From NCBI GenBank assembly GCA_000349905.1, contig KB722754.1, positions 124,001-188,000 on the forward strand: DNA of 64,000 bases. The letters run 5' to 3'. The position numbers and the translations under genes are program-made. Positions 37,891 to 49,728 of the stretch are shown piece after piece; position 1 is the stretch's first letter, and each line of letters begins with the position of its first letter. The notes under the pieces are model-generated. The model was not told the DNA's origin, did not search any database, and saw only the letters and a list, made by a program, of their open reading frames with translations. Origin of the DNA: Volvariella volvacea V23. Lineage: Eukaryota; Basidiomycota; Agaricomycetes; Agaricales; Pluteaceae.

Positions 37891-39299
37891 TTATGCATCA
37901 AACTTCGCCATGTACTCATCCGGCAAAAAGTTATTGTCCGTCGTCCTCGAATATAACCGCAAAACACCACTTTGACAAACCAGGCTCAATCGGCCCTGTT
38001 GTCCGTGTTGAATGACCTGCTGTTGGATGTACCCCTGAAGAGCTCTAAACTTCTTGAGTGCTGGTTGCATGGCTCGGTGCTGGGACTGAAATACCGGCGA
38101 GTCGAGCGTCTCCTTACGAATCTCGTCGAACAATCCTGAATTGTGCAATGCGAGGTAGAGGTTGGGTGTGTTGGAAACCAGCATTTGTACATAAATTCGC
38201 CCATAGTCGATTGGCGCCTTCGCGTATTTGTACCTTGTCTTCAGTTCTAGGATGCTGGATTGTGGCACGAGTGCACCTCCTTTAACTACTTTGAGCCCTG
38301 CAGCGCTTTGAGATGCATTAATTTTGACATTTGACAGACGTTCAGGCAGATCATCGACGGCCGCTTCTGAGGGCTTCCTAGCTGGCCTCGAAGTGGTGAC
38401 ACCCTTGTCAGGTATATACCCATCGAGCTCAAACCTAACGACCAGCTTCAGACCGTTCAAATCCTGTAACATTTCTTTTAGATCATAACCTATTATCAAG
38501 CCATCGAAACTCACATATTGTATAATGCGGTTGTGAGAGTGTGTGTTCCTACACTCATCCGGCCTTTGTGTAGCGACCTTTTCGAAATTATGCCCATACG
38601 TAAATCCAGGCATGACATGTTGCAAAGATGGCTCCCATCGATTCATGAGGACGGTACGCCTTCCCGCCAACTGCAAATCGATTCGGAAATCCTTCCCGCT
38701 CTCTTCATCGCTCGCCCAGGAGACCAACTTTCTGAGATTGTTCCTGTCCGTCACGATGTCTTGCGCCGCCCAGTCGAAGGGGGGATCGCCCATTTGTTCA
38801 ACCAGCTCATCAACAGCAACTACGAGGGGGAGCATTCGAGCATTGGGTAGATGGTGAGAGGCTAGGTCAATCACGACAACCCCGGTATCTGGGGCGACTA
38901 TGTAGGGTAGTCTTTTATCAAGCCAGACAGACGGGGAGCCTAGAATTACTGAATGATGAGACCCTAGAACACAATTCACTGAATAGCCTAGAACGCACCT
39001 GGAACCATAATTGTGGGCTGATCAGCAATCACCCAATTGTACGAGCTCAAGGCCTTGACATCTTTGACATCAACCCATGAGGACGACATTTCAAAACTGG
39101 ATTCATCAATATCCTCGAGCGTCATTGCAGCCAACCCATCTAGAAATGGCCGAGCACCTGGCCTACTGAATTCTGTGCGATCTGCGTTTCCAAGATACCC
39201 TCGTCCGCGCTGTCCGCGAGGTCGCCCGCTCTGAGGTGACCGTCCACGGTTAGGAGAAGGGTTGTACGACATGTTAAATCGGGGATTGGAGTTCTTCAT
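37891..39299 (-). CDS. Fungus-specific protein, SSYNW/VTDRN family, copy D
   Basis: Three exons: 38999-39299, 38515-38939, 37891-38463; phases agree; 432 residues. The 51-nt intron at 38464-38514 is a multiple of three and has no stop, so naive ORF calling retains it; the paralogue at 52 kb has a stop in the same intron, which supports splicing. The N-terminus is Arg/Gly-rich (GRPRGQRGRGY), then VKALSSYNWV...PTIMVPG, SVWLDKRLPY, PPFDWAAQDIVTDRNNLRKLVSW, FRIDLQLAGRRTVLMNRWEPS, YGHNFEKVAT, NRIIQYDLNGLKLVVRFELDGYIPD. I recall close relatives in Agaricomycetes that databases label geranylgeranyl pyrophosphate synthetase, but the Asp-rich prenyltransferase motifs are absent, so that label is unsafe. 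Function unknown; no signal peptide or membrane segment. Confidence 0.85.
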
Positions 39300-40524
39300 T
39301 ACAACCAAGGTTTTATATAGTTCTGGTGCTCTAGAATCGGGATGGGTGAGATAATGGAAGGCATTACCATTACGTGAATCTTTATTTAAAGGCGGAGAAT
39401 TTGCATCAGGCCGTGGTGCGATTGCTACAGAGTGTATTTCAATGCCCTGGAGGTATCAAGAAGGGTCAAAAAGCAAGCACACACCATGCCAGGTCTCCAA
39501 ATATGGTAAGAGGACAACTTAGGATCCGGAGTTTAGAGCTATTGAAACAGCTGTGACTGCGCGCTGCAGAACCGCTCCTGATAGACTGTAAACGCTACTA
39601 GAATCTCCGCTGGTTCGAGATTTCAACGGCCCCACTGCTCCAAAAATTATAGCTCAATTTTCAGTTCAATAGCGGATCACTCGAGAAGTGTGAAGGTGTA
39701 TTCTGAACCCACCTCAGCCACGAAGTCTCTCCGAGTCTTGGGTGTTCCAGGAAGAGACATTCAGTGCCGCAATTTGTCGAGACCTTACTACCTCCTTAAC
39801 AGGATGTATCGATGCCCGAAGGCATATTATAAAATAATAAGCTTAGTGACTTGTCATGAGAGCTCCTACACTTAAAATAGAAGTATGCAACACATAGAAA
39901 AGCATCTATACCCTCTCTTCCAACAAACTTTAGCAATTTAATGCTACTAAAGAAAATTTCTTACTGGCGGAATTAATTAGTTGCATCGTAATATCTAAAA
40001 AAAAAAGAACAGTACTCCTAGTTGTGCTTTAACTGCTAGAAGTACCGAAGCAATCAGCAAGGTGATAGCGTCTTACCCAGGCAACTCCCAACTAGAGACC
40101 GGCAAACGCTGGGAATCGAAGGCGTTTAGCCAATGAGCGTTAGCTGGAATCGTGGGGTGGACCTGTCATAGGGACCAACTAGCCACTTCAATCCACCCAC
40201 TCCCTTAAACGTGTTCGCTGAACGACTAATTGGCATCTTGTTGTACTAGTAGCTGAGGCGGTCAAATGATATTCTGAAGCTCTACTGGGAACGTCCATTG
40301 GTTCTCCGCCTGAATTATTATTATTAGGCGCGCTGGTCACGAGACCACAGACACGCCCTCAACAGCAGGCATATTGAACCCTCGTGGACAATGCAAGTTA
40401 ACAGTCTCACTTTCACAGTTATACCGACTACCCAGCCAACCCGTCAACTAGCTTGATTGTGCGGGTCGTGTATCTCTTTTGCTGGAAATCTTCAGAAGCG
40501 ACATCCATTGGTCAACCAGTTGAC
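39300..40524. other. Intergenic region
   Basis: 1.2 kb between two divergent accessory genes; AT-rich around 39,840-40,020 with a poly-A run. No recognised feature. Confidence 0.6.
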
Positions 40525-43500
40525 ATGTCAAACATTCATGGTTCGTTTACTTGTTAAGCTCTATGCTTATGACTTCAACATTATTCTTTAGCATCAATCA
40601 CCAATTATACTAGTCATCAACACGATACGATCGGGGAGGGCAATTTATTTCCAAACGCAGATATCCAGATTGCCGGCAACATGAACAATGCTGGAGGGGA
40701 TATCCAGTTCAACACGAACTATAATTATTCCACACCACAAGAAGGTGAACCACCCACTCTGCCAAATGCACCTGATCACCTAATTGCGGTCAATTACCTG
40801 ATTCCCCCCCACAAAGATTGCTCGATCGGAACTGCTCTCAAGCTACCTTCAACGGCGATCATAGACCTGATGCACCAAAGTGCCACAAAGAGACCCGCAA
40901 ATCGATCATCCAATCGATAAAGCCTTGGGCTCTTGATGCTGACTTGGAGTCGTATATCCTTTGGCTCAGAGGTTCAGTTGGGACAGGGAAAACTGCTATC
41001 GCTGTCCGCATATGCGAAGAGCTAACGAAGAGGATCCTGCTTTACTCGCCGGAAGCTTCTTCTTTTGGCGGAACGATAACTAACGTAACTCACAGAAGAT
41101 GTTCGTTGCGACCATCGTTTACCGTATATTTGTCGTCATGCCGGAAGTTAGGAAACTGATTAGGGAGATAATTACAAGGGACCCTTCGATTCTCGATGCC
41201 AACATAGAGCACCAATGGAAAATCCTAATTATTGAGCCCCTTTGCATGATTTTACACCCCAAAACCATTACTCGTCGATCATTGATTGTTATTGATGGTC
41301 TTGACGAATGCGAGCCGTATCCCTCTCAACAATCCCTTCTCCACCTCCTTGTTAAGTTCCACGAACACGGCCTCAACCATCGTTTCGCTTTCCTAGTCTG
41401 CAGCCGCCCTGAGGCTCGTATTCAATTAGGAATGGACAAACTTGCATCTGAGTCTCCTACACATTTCCGAGCTTCGCTTATGCTCTCGGAGACGGAAGAA
41501 TCGATACAGGACATGCGCCTCATTATAACGTCAAGATTTGATTCAATTCGTCGAGATCGTCATTCAGTAATTGGGAGTCGTCAATGGCCTCCGGATGGTT
41601 CTATTGAACGCATAATCACCCTTGCACATGGCCAATTCATCTACGCTCTCACCATTCTTCGGTGGTTAGACGACGAGGAGGGAGATCCGGTGGATAGACT
41701 TGACAGCATTTTTGGGACATCAAGTGATGAAAAGGCTGAAGCATTTGCACCACTCGATCTTCTCTACAGCCTCGTGCTTGCCTCTGCATGCTCAAAGAAG
41801 GCGGGGGGTCTGGTTCTCTCATGTTTGCTTTTAATCGCAGGCAATAAAGACTACCAAGTAAGAGATCTACGAAGATTAGGTGAACTGTTGGAGACAAAAC
41901 CAAGTAACCTTCGTATCGCTCTACAACCCCTGCATTCCATCCTTCGAGTACCCATTTCAGACGATCAGGATATCGAGATATATCACACGTCTGTCGTTGA
42001 ATACCTTTGTGATCCCTCAAGAAGCCGCGATTACTGTGTCTTCAGCTCTAGGGTCACCACCTTCGTACTACCAAAAGCCATTAAATGGGCGAGTGCAGAT
42101 ACACCGGAACCCGATGTAGTACGCCTCACATCCTGGGTTCATGTTGGGGCCTTAATGCCTTACGAGACCAATTCGCTTACACCGGACGTGTTAAACGCTC
42201 TTGCTGAGATGAACATCAAGCGTTGGTTGAGATTGAACCTCTTGTTTGTAAGATTCGATGTAGACACGACCGTCAAGAATTACCATGCGTTCCATCAGTG
42301 GTTAGAACGCTATCTTCCTAGAGGAGTAAGGATGCATAAAATTTATATTCCGTAATTAACAGTTCCTAATCGTGATCGTGGCAGGACCAATTGCTCAGCG
42401 CCTTCCCTCATGACTTCTTCCCACCTTTCGAATCGCTCTCTCACGACCCCTTCAAATACAATTTTCGACGACACTTGCTTTTCAACTGGGAAAATGATCT
42501 TCAATCTGGGGTGTTATCCGACAATGAGACGGCCTTGTTCCTGTACATGGTCTTTTTACGCGTGGTGGCATCAGATCGTGCTCTCAATCAGTTAGATCTG
42601 AACCATATCAGATTTGGGAGTACTAATATCCTCCCAAATCGGCTACACACTTGCAAAGCTCGGAAACTTGTCCTTAGCGCTGGAGAATTCAGCTTTACCA
42701 AGGGCGGACGTCGTGTGCCGCCTGATGATCTCTTAAACAATTTGAATATCCAAAAGAACACCAAATTCGAAGGCTTAACACCGATTGCAATCACGATCAA
42801 GAATTCGATTTCTACCCCAGTAGATATTCTATACTGCATCGAGGAAGATGCGAGACCAAATTTTCTGTGAGTCCTGTTTGTACTGTATCGTTTGTCCATC
42901 CTGACCGCATCTTATCTCAGCGAAAGTATTTGGAGCTGGTTACAAAAGCGTAAGGGAACCGAACCTGACCTGCGAACATTAATTGGGATCAAGGAGATTG
43001 CTACATACGCATATAAATATCCCCATAGGTACCGATATTGGGTATGTCATCTCTCCATGATCACATATATCAGGTATCCTAAGCTACGTCGACACAGTAC
43101 CTTCAAGACAGCCCCCCAGCCTCTCTTCTAGATCTTGCTCATGTGCCACATCCCGCATCCAACTCCGAGGAATTGACATTCAAACAAGTTGCCTCACTAT
43201 TAGAGGAAAAAATAGCAAAGTACCTTATCGAGTGCAAATGTGACGAGGTGCTCGGTCTGACACGCCAGACACCAAATTTCAATCCTGGTACAGAGCAAAA
43301 AATGGTCGAGAACTCTCAAGCGACAAGTACCGACCATCAACACCATGAAGCGCCTGGTCCAAGTCCAAGCCCAGGGCCTATCCCATCCTCGACAGACTCA
43401 GAGAAGTTGGAAAATGCACAAGGGTTGTCATGGTATTCGCGCGTATGGCCAATTCTACTCATGCTTTCTATTGCTATTGCCATTGTCTTATCTACTGGCC

Positions 43501-43544
43501 TTGTATTGAACCCATTCAAAGACTTGTACCTCCACTTTACATAG
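40525..43544 (+). pseudogene. NACHT STAND-NTPase with C-terminal membrane anchor, copy C (core frame broken)
   Basis: Least decayed NACHT copy. Exons: 40525-40540, 40592-40744, about 40818-42325, 42385-42866, 42921-43041, 43098-43544. The N-terminus is Asn/Gly-rich with AGGDIQFNTN. Walker A is GSVGTGKTAIAVR and Walker B SLIVIDGLDECEPY; a long helical region follows. The last exon has a Pro-Ser linker and one transmembrane helix (ILLMLSIAIAIVLSTGLVL) with a short tail. Alignment to copy B shows a one-base deletion near 41030 (ELTK-R) and an in-frame TAA at 41081-41083 (WRNDN-stop-RNSQK against WRNDSSRNSLR). The junction into the main exon (near 40745-40845) also lacks a phase-matched standard acceptor. 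Downstream of 41099 the frame is open for 418 codons. As read, it cannot give a full NACHT protein; an assembly error would be the alternative. Confidence 0.8.
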
Positions 43545-43869
43545 CGTATATCTAAACATGTAGCCTAATATGTATTCTAGATTCAGGACGAGCTTTCAAC
43601 AACACCATTGTTGGCTCTTAGGCCCACATCAACGCTGGCGATGATTCCACCTGTCAGGGGGACCTAAAGGCAACACACCGTTCAACCCCAACCCCAACCA
43701 GATATGAGATATGAACATAGCATTGCAAAATTAGGCACGAAAAAAACAACCAAAAGACGGTACCGATACTACAACTTCAAAGAAAGAAAAAACCCCACAC
43801 CAAATCTACATCACACCCGCATGCAATAAGAACGCGTACCGTAACCTCGCGGAAAGCTCAAATCTAGGC
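43545..43869. other. Short intergenic region between convergent genes
   Basis: 325 bp holding the 3' flanks of NACHT copy C and the SWIRM gene. A-rich tract near 43,735-43,800; otherwise nothing seen. Confidence 0.6.
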
Positions 43870-46336
43870 TCAAGATAGAGGCAAAACCGATGCACCATCG
43901 CCAATAGGCCCAGTCCCGTCACCAATCCCACCAGCTTGAACCTCCATCACCACCGGACCCTGCCCCGTCGTCCCCAACGCGCCAGGCACATTCAGCTGAT
44001 TCAACGCGCCCTGTATAGCCTGCACACTCTGCTGCGCGATCGGCTGTCCCCCCGTCTGCATCGGCATCTGTCCCATCTGTCCACCAGCAGCCGCGATGCC
44101 ATACTTGCCAATCTCGGCGCGCACGCCATCCACCATCTTCCTGAGCCCCAGCCGCTCGTTCATGAGCCCGACCCGGGCGCTCTCGAGCGCCTTGCGCTCC
44201 TCCTCGAGGATCTCCTCCAGCTCCTCAAACTGGCTCATCTTGAGCTCGAGCTTGGTCAGCGTGAGCTTGATGAGCGTCGCGAGGCTCGTTTTGATCTGGG
44301 TCTCCTCGAGCGTTGCGAGCTTGGACGCCGACTTGGCCGAGGAGCGCAGGGCGAGGTGGGCCGCGCGCACGACTTTGGAGTGCGGGATTGTTGGTGTGGG
44401 GCCTCCTGAAGCTGGGGCTGAAGCGGAGGTTGAGGGAGGCTTGGTTGATGACGAAGGTGGGGGCGAAGTTGCAGGAGCCGGCGTTGTCCCATCGGCAGCA
44501 TTAGACGCAGACGCATCCTTTGACGACGCCGATTCATCTGCATTTTCATTTGGCGGAGGATCAACAGCCATCCCGTCCTCCTTCTCTTCTGCTGTTGTCG
44601 ACGCAGCACCACCAGCTGCAGCCTTCTCATCCTCCTTCTCGTCCTCATCCATCTTCTCGCTCTTGTCCCCCTCCTCAGCCTTCTCCTTCTCCTTCTTCTC
44701 CTCTCCCTCCTTCTCCTCCCCACCCGTCGCCGCAATCTTGCCTCCACTGGTCTTGACCAGCTCCCCAAGCGCCGTCTTGGCCGCCTCGCTCGCAACCCCT
44801 CCCCCCACCACGCCCGCCAAAAACGCGACGACGCTCATGACCGGATTGTCCGCCTGCTCGAACGGTATCCTCGCCCACCTCAGCTCGCCCATCGCCCCCT
44901 CCCGGTTGCTCTCCAAATACGGGTCCTCGATCGGCAGCTCCAAAAACTTGCGGATGCACTGCTGCGCCGACCGCGTCCCGACGTGCTCCTCAATCTTCGA
45001 CCAGTCGTCGTCGTACATCTCGATGCCCTCGAGCAGGAGCAGCAGCTCCTGGTCCGTCCAGTCGTCCCCGCCCGAGCCGCTCGTGGAGGTGATGCCCGGC
45101 GCGGAGGAGACGAGCTTGACAAAGTCGCCGCTGAACATCGTGCTCGGGAACCGTCCGTCGAGGTAGCAAGGTGCGCACAGCGTGAACTTTTTATCCTTGA
45201 GCGAGTGGTACCGGACGCTCGTGCAGTCTACACCGCATGTGTCGCACGAGTACGCCACGGGTTTGGAGGCGTTTTGAGAAGCTAGGGCGCCGTTGGAGAG
45301 GGTGGTCGCCTCGGTGGATGTGATGGAGCGGGAGGTTTTGGAGGAGGTTTGGTAGATGGAGTTGCGGAGTTCGAGGGAGGCGGGTGTGTTAGTTGTTGCG
45401 CTGATTGCGCTTCCACGTGAACTGGCTACGAGGGTGGCATTTGTTGAGCTGTTGGCGGTGTTGTCCGTCTTTGTAGTTGTGAGTTTTTGTGGATTGGGAC
45501 GTGTTCCGGGATGGAGGGATTGGAGACCTCGTGGTGTGTCGAGGACGACGCGGAAGTGCCCTGTGAAGGGGGGCGCTAGAGCTGCTGGTCGTTGTTCTGG
45601 ATCAATCTGTGAGGGGTATAAGTAGGAAGCAATGTCGAAGGAGTGGGAAACGTACTTGGTAGTTGATTAAACCCCAGCTCTCCAAAAACGCGTGGACGCG
45701 CATGATAGCACAAACATCTCCAGCCAAATTCCTTCTGCAAGCCGTAACGGTCAAATACTCAGTAGGTCTCAGCCTATAAGTATTGATCATGAAATCTCTA
45801 TAGTCCTTGTAAATCGCGGGGGTCTTTGACCTATTTCTCGAATTGAAGAACTCGGGCAGAGCCCTCATCTCGACTTTATTGATTTTGGACATGTCAAACC
45901 ACGCCGCATAAGAGGGAATGATAACCTCGTGCGTCTGAGCAGCGAGGTACTTGCGAGCTTGATCTTCAAGCTTGAGCCGGTTAGCTTCGAGCTGAGCGAG
46001 ATCTTCTTCGTCGTTTTCTTCTGGCGCAGAGTCTGCATCCTCGTCTGCCCCATCCCCCATTGATACGTCTCCAGCATCGTCCTCCTCTCCTTCTTTGAGT
46101 ATCCGGACGCGGGCGGTGGGTTCGGAAGCACGGCCGTCTTTGGTCGCGCTGGACGGCTCGGGAGGGAGATTGCCTATGTCGCGAGATTGTATGGGCTCGA
46201 GCTCGCTGCGTTTGCCTTGGGCATCGTCGGGGTCTACGGGCGTAGCACCCTGGTTTTGTTGGGCGACGGTGAGTTTAATCCTCTTTGCTTCGGAAGAGGA
46301 ACTCCCTGGTGAACCGGCGCGTTTGGGCGAGTCCAT
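43870..46336 (-). CDS. SWI/SNF-RSC complex subunit, SWI3/RSC8 (SMARCC) type
   Basis: Two exons, 45656-46336 and 43870-45606, phase 0, 49-nt intron; 805 residues. Core structural subunit of SWI/SNF-class chromatin remodellers; acts in the nucleus. Domain order is complete: SWIRM (residues about 130-225: [25 protein letters not shown]...[14 protein letters not shown]...[12 protein letters not shown]), ZZ zinc finger (CDTCGVDC...[11 protein letters not shown]), SANT ([50 protein letters not shown]), a Glu/Lys-rich acidic stretch, and a C-terminal coiled coil ([26 protein letters not shown]) for dimerisation. Start chosen at the ATG of MDSPKRAG; the reading frame extends three codons upstream without another ATG. 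The gene is single copy here, unlike its neighbours. Confidence 0.93.
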
Positions 46337-47368
46337 TTCGTTCAAAATGGAGACAAATGTGCAATCCTAAGCAAGGCAAGCCTTGGGTGGTGCCGTTAGG
46401 TGTGGTGAGCGACCCGAATGGCGGAGCGGAGAGGTAGAGTTCCCGAGAGTTGTTTTGTTGCGACTCGCTGTTGGCGTTTGCGCGTTTTTGTTTGTACCTG
46501 TTGAGTGGCAGGTACATTTGGTCGTGTTTGGCGTGAAGGGTGTTTGTGGCGAGTTCCCACAGTAACAGGAGATGATATCGCGCTCCAAATTGGTGGAGTT
46601 GCAGAAGTGGAGTGGGAAGACGTGCTATTTCTTGGGAGCACAGCTGAAAGCCAGGGATGAGAGCCGGGAATTGACTGTGCGATGTTGAGGAGGCGTTGGG
46701 CATTGCCAACATACGACGCTGATAGTAGAATGAGCACACGTACGGGCTATGCTGGAGTGTGGACACCCGGAGATGAGGAGGTGGTTGATGGTTGCAACGC
46801 TGATGGCGTGCGCCTGCCACAACTTTCTCATTTTTGACATTAAACGAAGCTGCAGGATTACTCTAAATTTAGACAGTCACAGGGTCTTTAACTCTTCACT
46901 CGATCCTCAGAGGCCAGGCAAGCGACTGCTATGTCCACGAATGTCAGCGCAATGAGAACCGGTTGTGAGGCGAGTGTACAGCCGTCGACGAGTGCTTCTG
47001 TTTGTGGGTCCTCGAACTGGTGACCAGCAGACACCCGTCCCCTCGATAAAGCATCGATAAGCCTATTAATACGTGGCCGTAATTTGTGCAAGGGTCGCGA
47101 GAATGCAGGAAACGGCCGTCTGGGTGATTATAGAGCACTGTCCAGAGCCCGGGACAAAATGGCTGAAAACGCAGAATTTTGTGTGACACGCCAAGCGAGC
47201 CGGGCCATCAGCGCAAACTCCGTGAATCCAGCTCTGCTCTCAACCAACATCAGCTCCCAATATCCCCTCCTCCCCGACTCTTTTCCCTTTTCTTTTCTTT
47301 CCCAGCATACCCTTTCTCCTTTGCTTTCGTTCGTGTTCCACCTCCTTTACCTCTCCTACGCCCCCAAA
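46337..47368. promoter_or_regulatory. Divergent intergenic region between SWI3-like gene and membrane-protein gene
   Basis: 1.03 kb separating two head-to-head starts. Right end (47,270-47,365) is a CT-rich tract with CCTTTCTCC motifs, typical before fungal start codons. No defined operator assigned. Confidence 0.45.
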
Positions 47369-49728
47369 ATGGTAACCTCCCCTCACTTACCAATACGAAC
47401 AACCACCACATCCACACCGTCCTCCATATCCCAGCTTCTACCCCTCCTCTTCTCCGCCGTCCTCTTCTCTTCGTGGCCAGCACCAGCATCTGCGTACACA
47501 TGGAGCTTCAGGTCCACCCCACAGCAGTGCAACAACCTCACAATCGAAGTATCAGGCAACGACGGCGTGCCCCCTTATCGAGTCCTCATACTCCCCTTTG
47601 GCTCTACACCTCTACCAAACGGCGTTGAAGCTCGCCGAATCGTCGATCAACCCTTCCCCGGCAACTCAAATTCAGTCTCCTTCCAGCTCAAATACCCAGA
47701 GAACTCGCAGTTCGTCGCTGTGGTGAGTACCGCACACATACATCCTCCTCTTCATCATCAACCTGGTTGTATTTCGCCCTACTTTGCCCGATGGATCGGA
47801 TTTCCTTTGAGGGAGACACATTATGGTTGCCTGGGAAAAAGTGCTGCGCAGCACCCCCCGCTTGTTCGCTCCCTCTCGTTACTCGTACGAGAGCGATGTT
47901 GCGTGGTCCATCGCGCGGGGCCTTGATGCCGCGCTTGGACGCGACGCCATGCCAGCATCCTAAACGTCATTTTTTCATTCTTCCCGGAGCATGGCCACAG
48001 ACGACCCTGTGCCTTCATCTACGCAACCGGCATCCCGTTATCTCCCTTGTGCTACTGCGCCCGTTCTGCTTCACTCGGCGTCTATCACCTCTTGCCTCTG
48101 CGCCTCAAGTGCTCGATTTCGCATGATGGGACCCACAGTGCACACACTTTGGTCTCTTTGTTCTCAGCTTGTCTTGGTCTGCTGGGGGCCGCGACTTACC
48201 GTTCTGCGGCGTTTTGTGACCGAATCTGTCATTTTTCAATGATTGAACCCAAATCTATTCGCCTCCCTCAGGTCTTGTGACCCACATCTGGATACCCATT
48301 CGGATTTTTTGCTTCGCGTCCTTCCCCCTATCTATCGTTATCTTTTATGCTACATCCATGGATATAATTTCTGATTACGCATAATTTGTAGGTTAGCGAC
48401 TCGAGAGGCTTCGGAACTGGTGGTACAAGTGTAGCAGCACGAGTAACATCGTCAGATGATGACTCGTGTTTTGATGGAGAGACCATGGTCTCGCCTTTCT
48501 TCGTGTTCTCAATAGAACCACCAAACCAAATCGTCCAATGCGTACCAACCAGGCTATGGTGGGACCCAGCAACTGTCGAAGGGTGAGTACCGGTCGCCAA
48601 CCAACACATCTCTCATATTCACTCCTCCACCACCCAAATCCACCCTCTACCCTCACAGCACACCCAACTTCCTCGGCATAATCCCCGGTGGCCAGTCCTT
48701 CGCCATCCCAACTGGTGAAATCACCCAAGTCCAGTCCCAAGGCACAGGTTTCTCATGGACACCCTCCGTCCGCGGCGGCACAACTCTCTTCATCGTCGGC
48801 GGCGACGAGCGAGGCAACGGCACAGCTGGCAGCACACTGAACATCGTCAGCAATGGAATCAACAACGTCAGAGAGTGTTTGAACGACCAGAGTCCAAGTT
48901 CAACGCCGGGCCTGCCAGCTGGAGGGAGCTATCCAACGAGCACAGACAGCGGAGGAAGTAACGGTGGTAATGACGGCAGCGACAATGGAGGAAACGACAA
49001 CGGCGGAGGCAGCAGTGGGTAAGTCTCACCTCCATCCTCTCACCTGCATATACCAACCCCCCTCCTCCAGCTCCAACACAGGCCCCATCGTAGGCGGCGT
49101 GGTAGGCGGCGTGGGCGGCCTCGCCCTCGTCCTCTTCGCCCTCTTCTTCCTCCTCCGGCGACACAACCGGCGGCACCACCAGCACGGCAAAGGCCGGCCC
49201 ATCAACATCGACGACGAAGACGACTCGGAGGAGGTCGCGGAGGTCAGCTCGGGCGCCGGCCGGGGAAGCACCGACGGCCGCGGCCACGCCAGCGCGAGCG
49301 TGAACATGAACGAGCTCCCAAGATTTTACCAGCCCGAGCCGTTCCTCGTCCCCGACCCGACGCTTGCGAGTCATTCGCAGTGGGGCGGGTCGTCCGTCGA
49401 TGGGGATAGCGCGGGGCCGTCGGGCGGGAGACCGCTGAGTGGGGTGTCGTTTGACACGCGGAGCGGGACGCCTGATTTGCTGGGTGGAGGGAGTGCGTAT
49501 GGTGGTGGTGCTGGGTATGGAGCGGGCATGTCTGCGACGGGAAGTAGTGCGACGGGGAGGAAGGGAGGCGCGCCGAGGCCGCTGAGGCCGATTAATATTA
49601 TTCAACATGACGATGGAGGGAGTGTGCCAATGCCGCCGCCGGGACAGGGACCGGATGTGGACACGATTGAGCTGCCGCCGGCGTATAGCCAGGTGACGAG
49701 GAGACAGGAGGAGGAGCATGGACAGTGA
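47369..49728 (+). CDS. Secretory-pathway single-pass membrane protein, basidiomycete-specific
   Basis: Four exons: 47369-47722, 48392-48582, 48659-49018, 49071-49728; phases agree; 520 residues. Signal peptide near residues 15-45 (LLPLLFSAVLFSSWPAPASA). An extracellular part follows with two similar beta modules (CNNLTIEVSGNDGVPPYRVLILPFG; QCVPTRLWWDPATVEGTPNFLGIIPGG). Next come a Gly/Asn/Ser-rich stalk, one transmembrane helix (GPIVGGVVGGVGGLALVLFALFFLL) and a basic then acidic cytoplasmic tail ending in PPAYSQV, a PPxY motif. The layout resembles fungal wall-sensor or adhesion-like proteins; I know the module from other basidiomycetes but not its function. Intron 1 is 669 nt, far longer than the others; joined codons QFVAVVSDSRGFGTGG read smoothly, so I keep it. 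Confidence 0.85.

Noticed and set aside
44096..45166. Long open frame on the plus strand (356 codons) opposite the SWI3-like gene
   Set aside because: It is a shadow of the true minus-strand frame, which has full SWIRM, ZZ and SANT motifs; the plus frame is Ser-rich low complexity.
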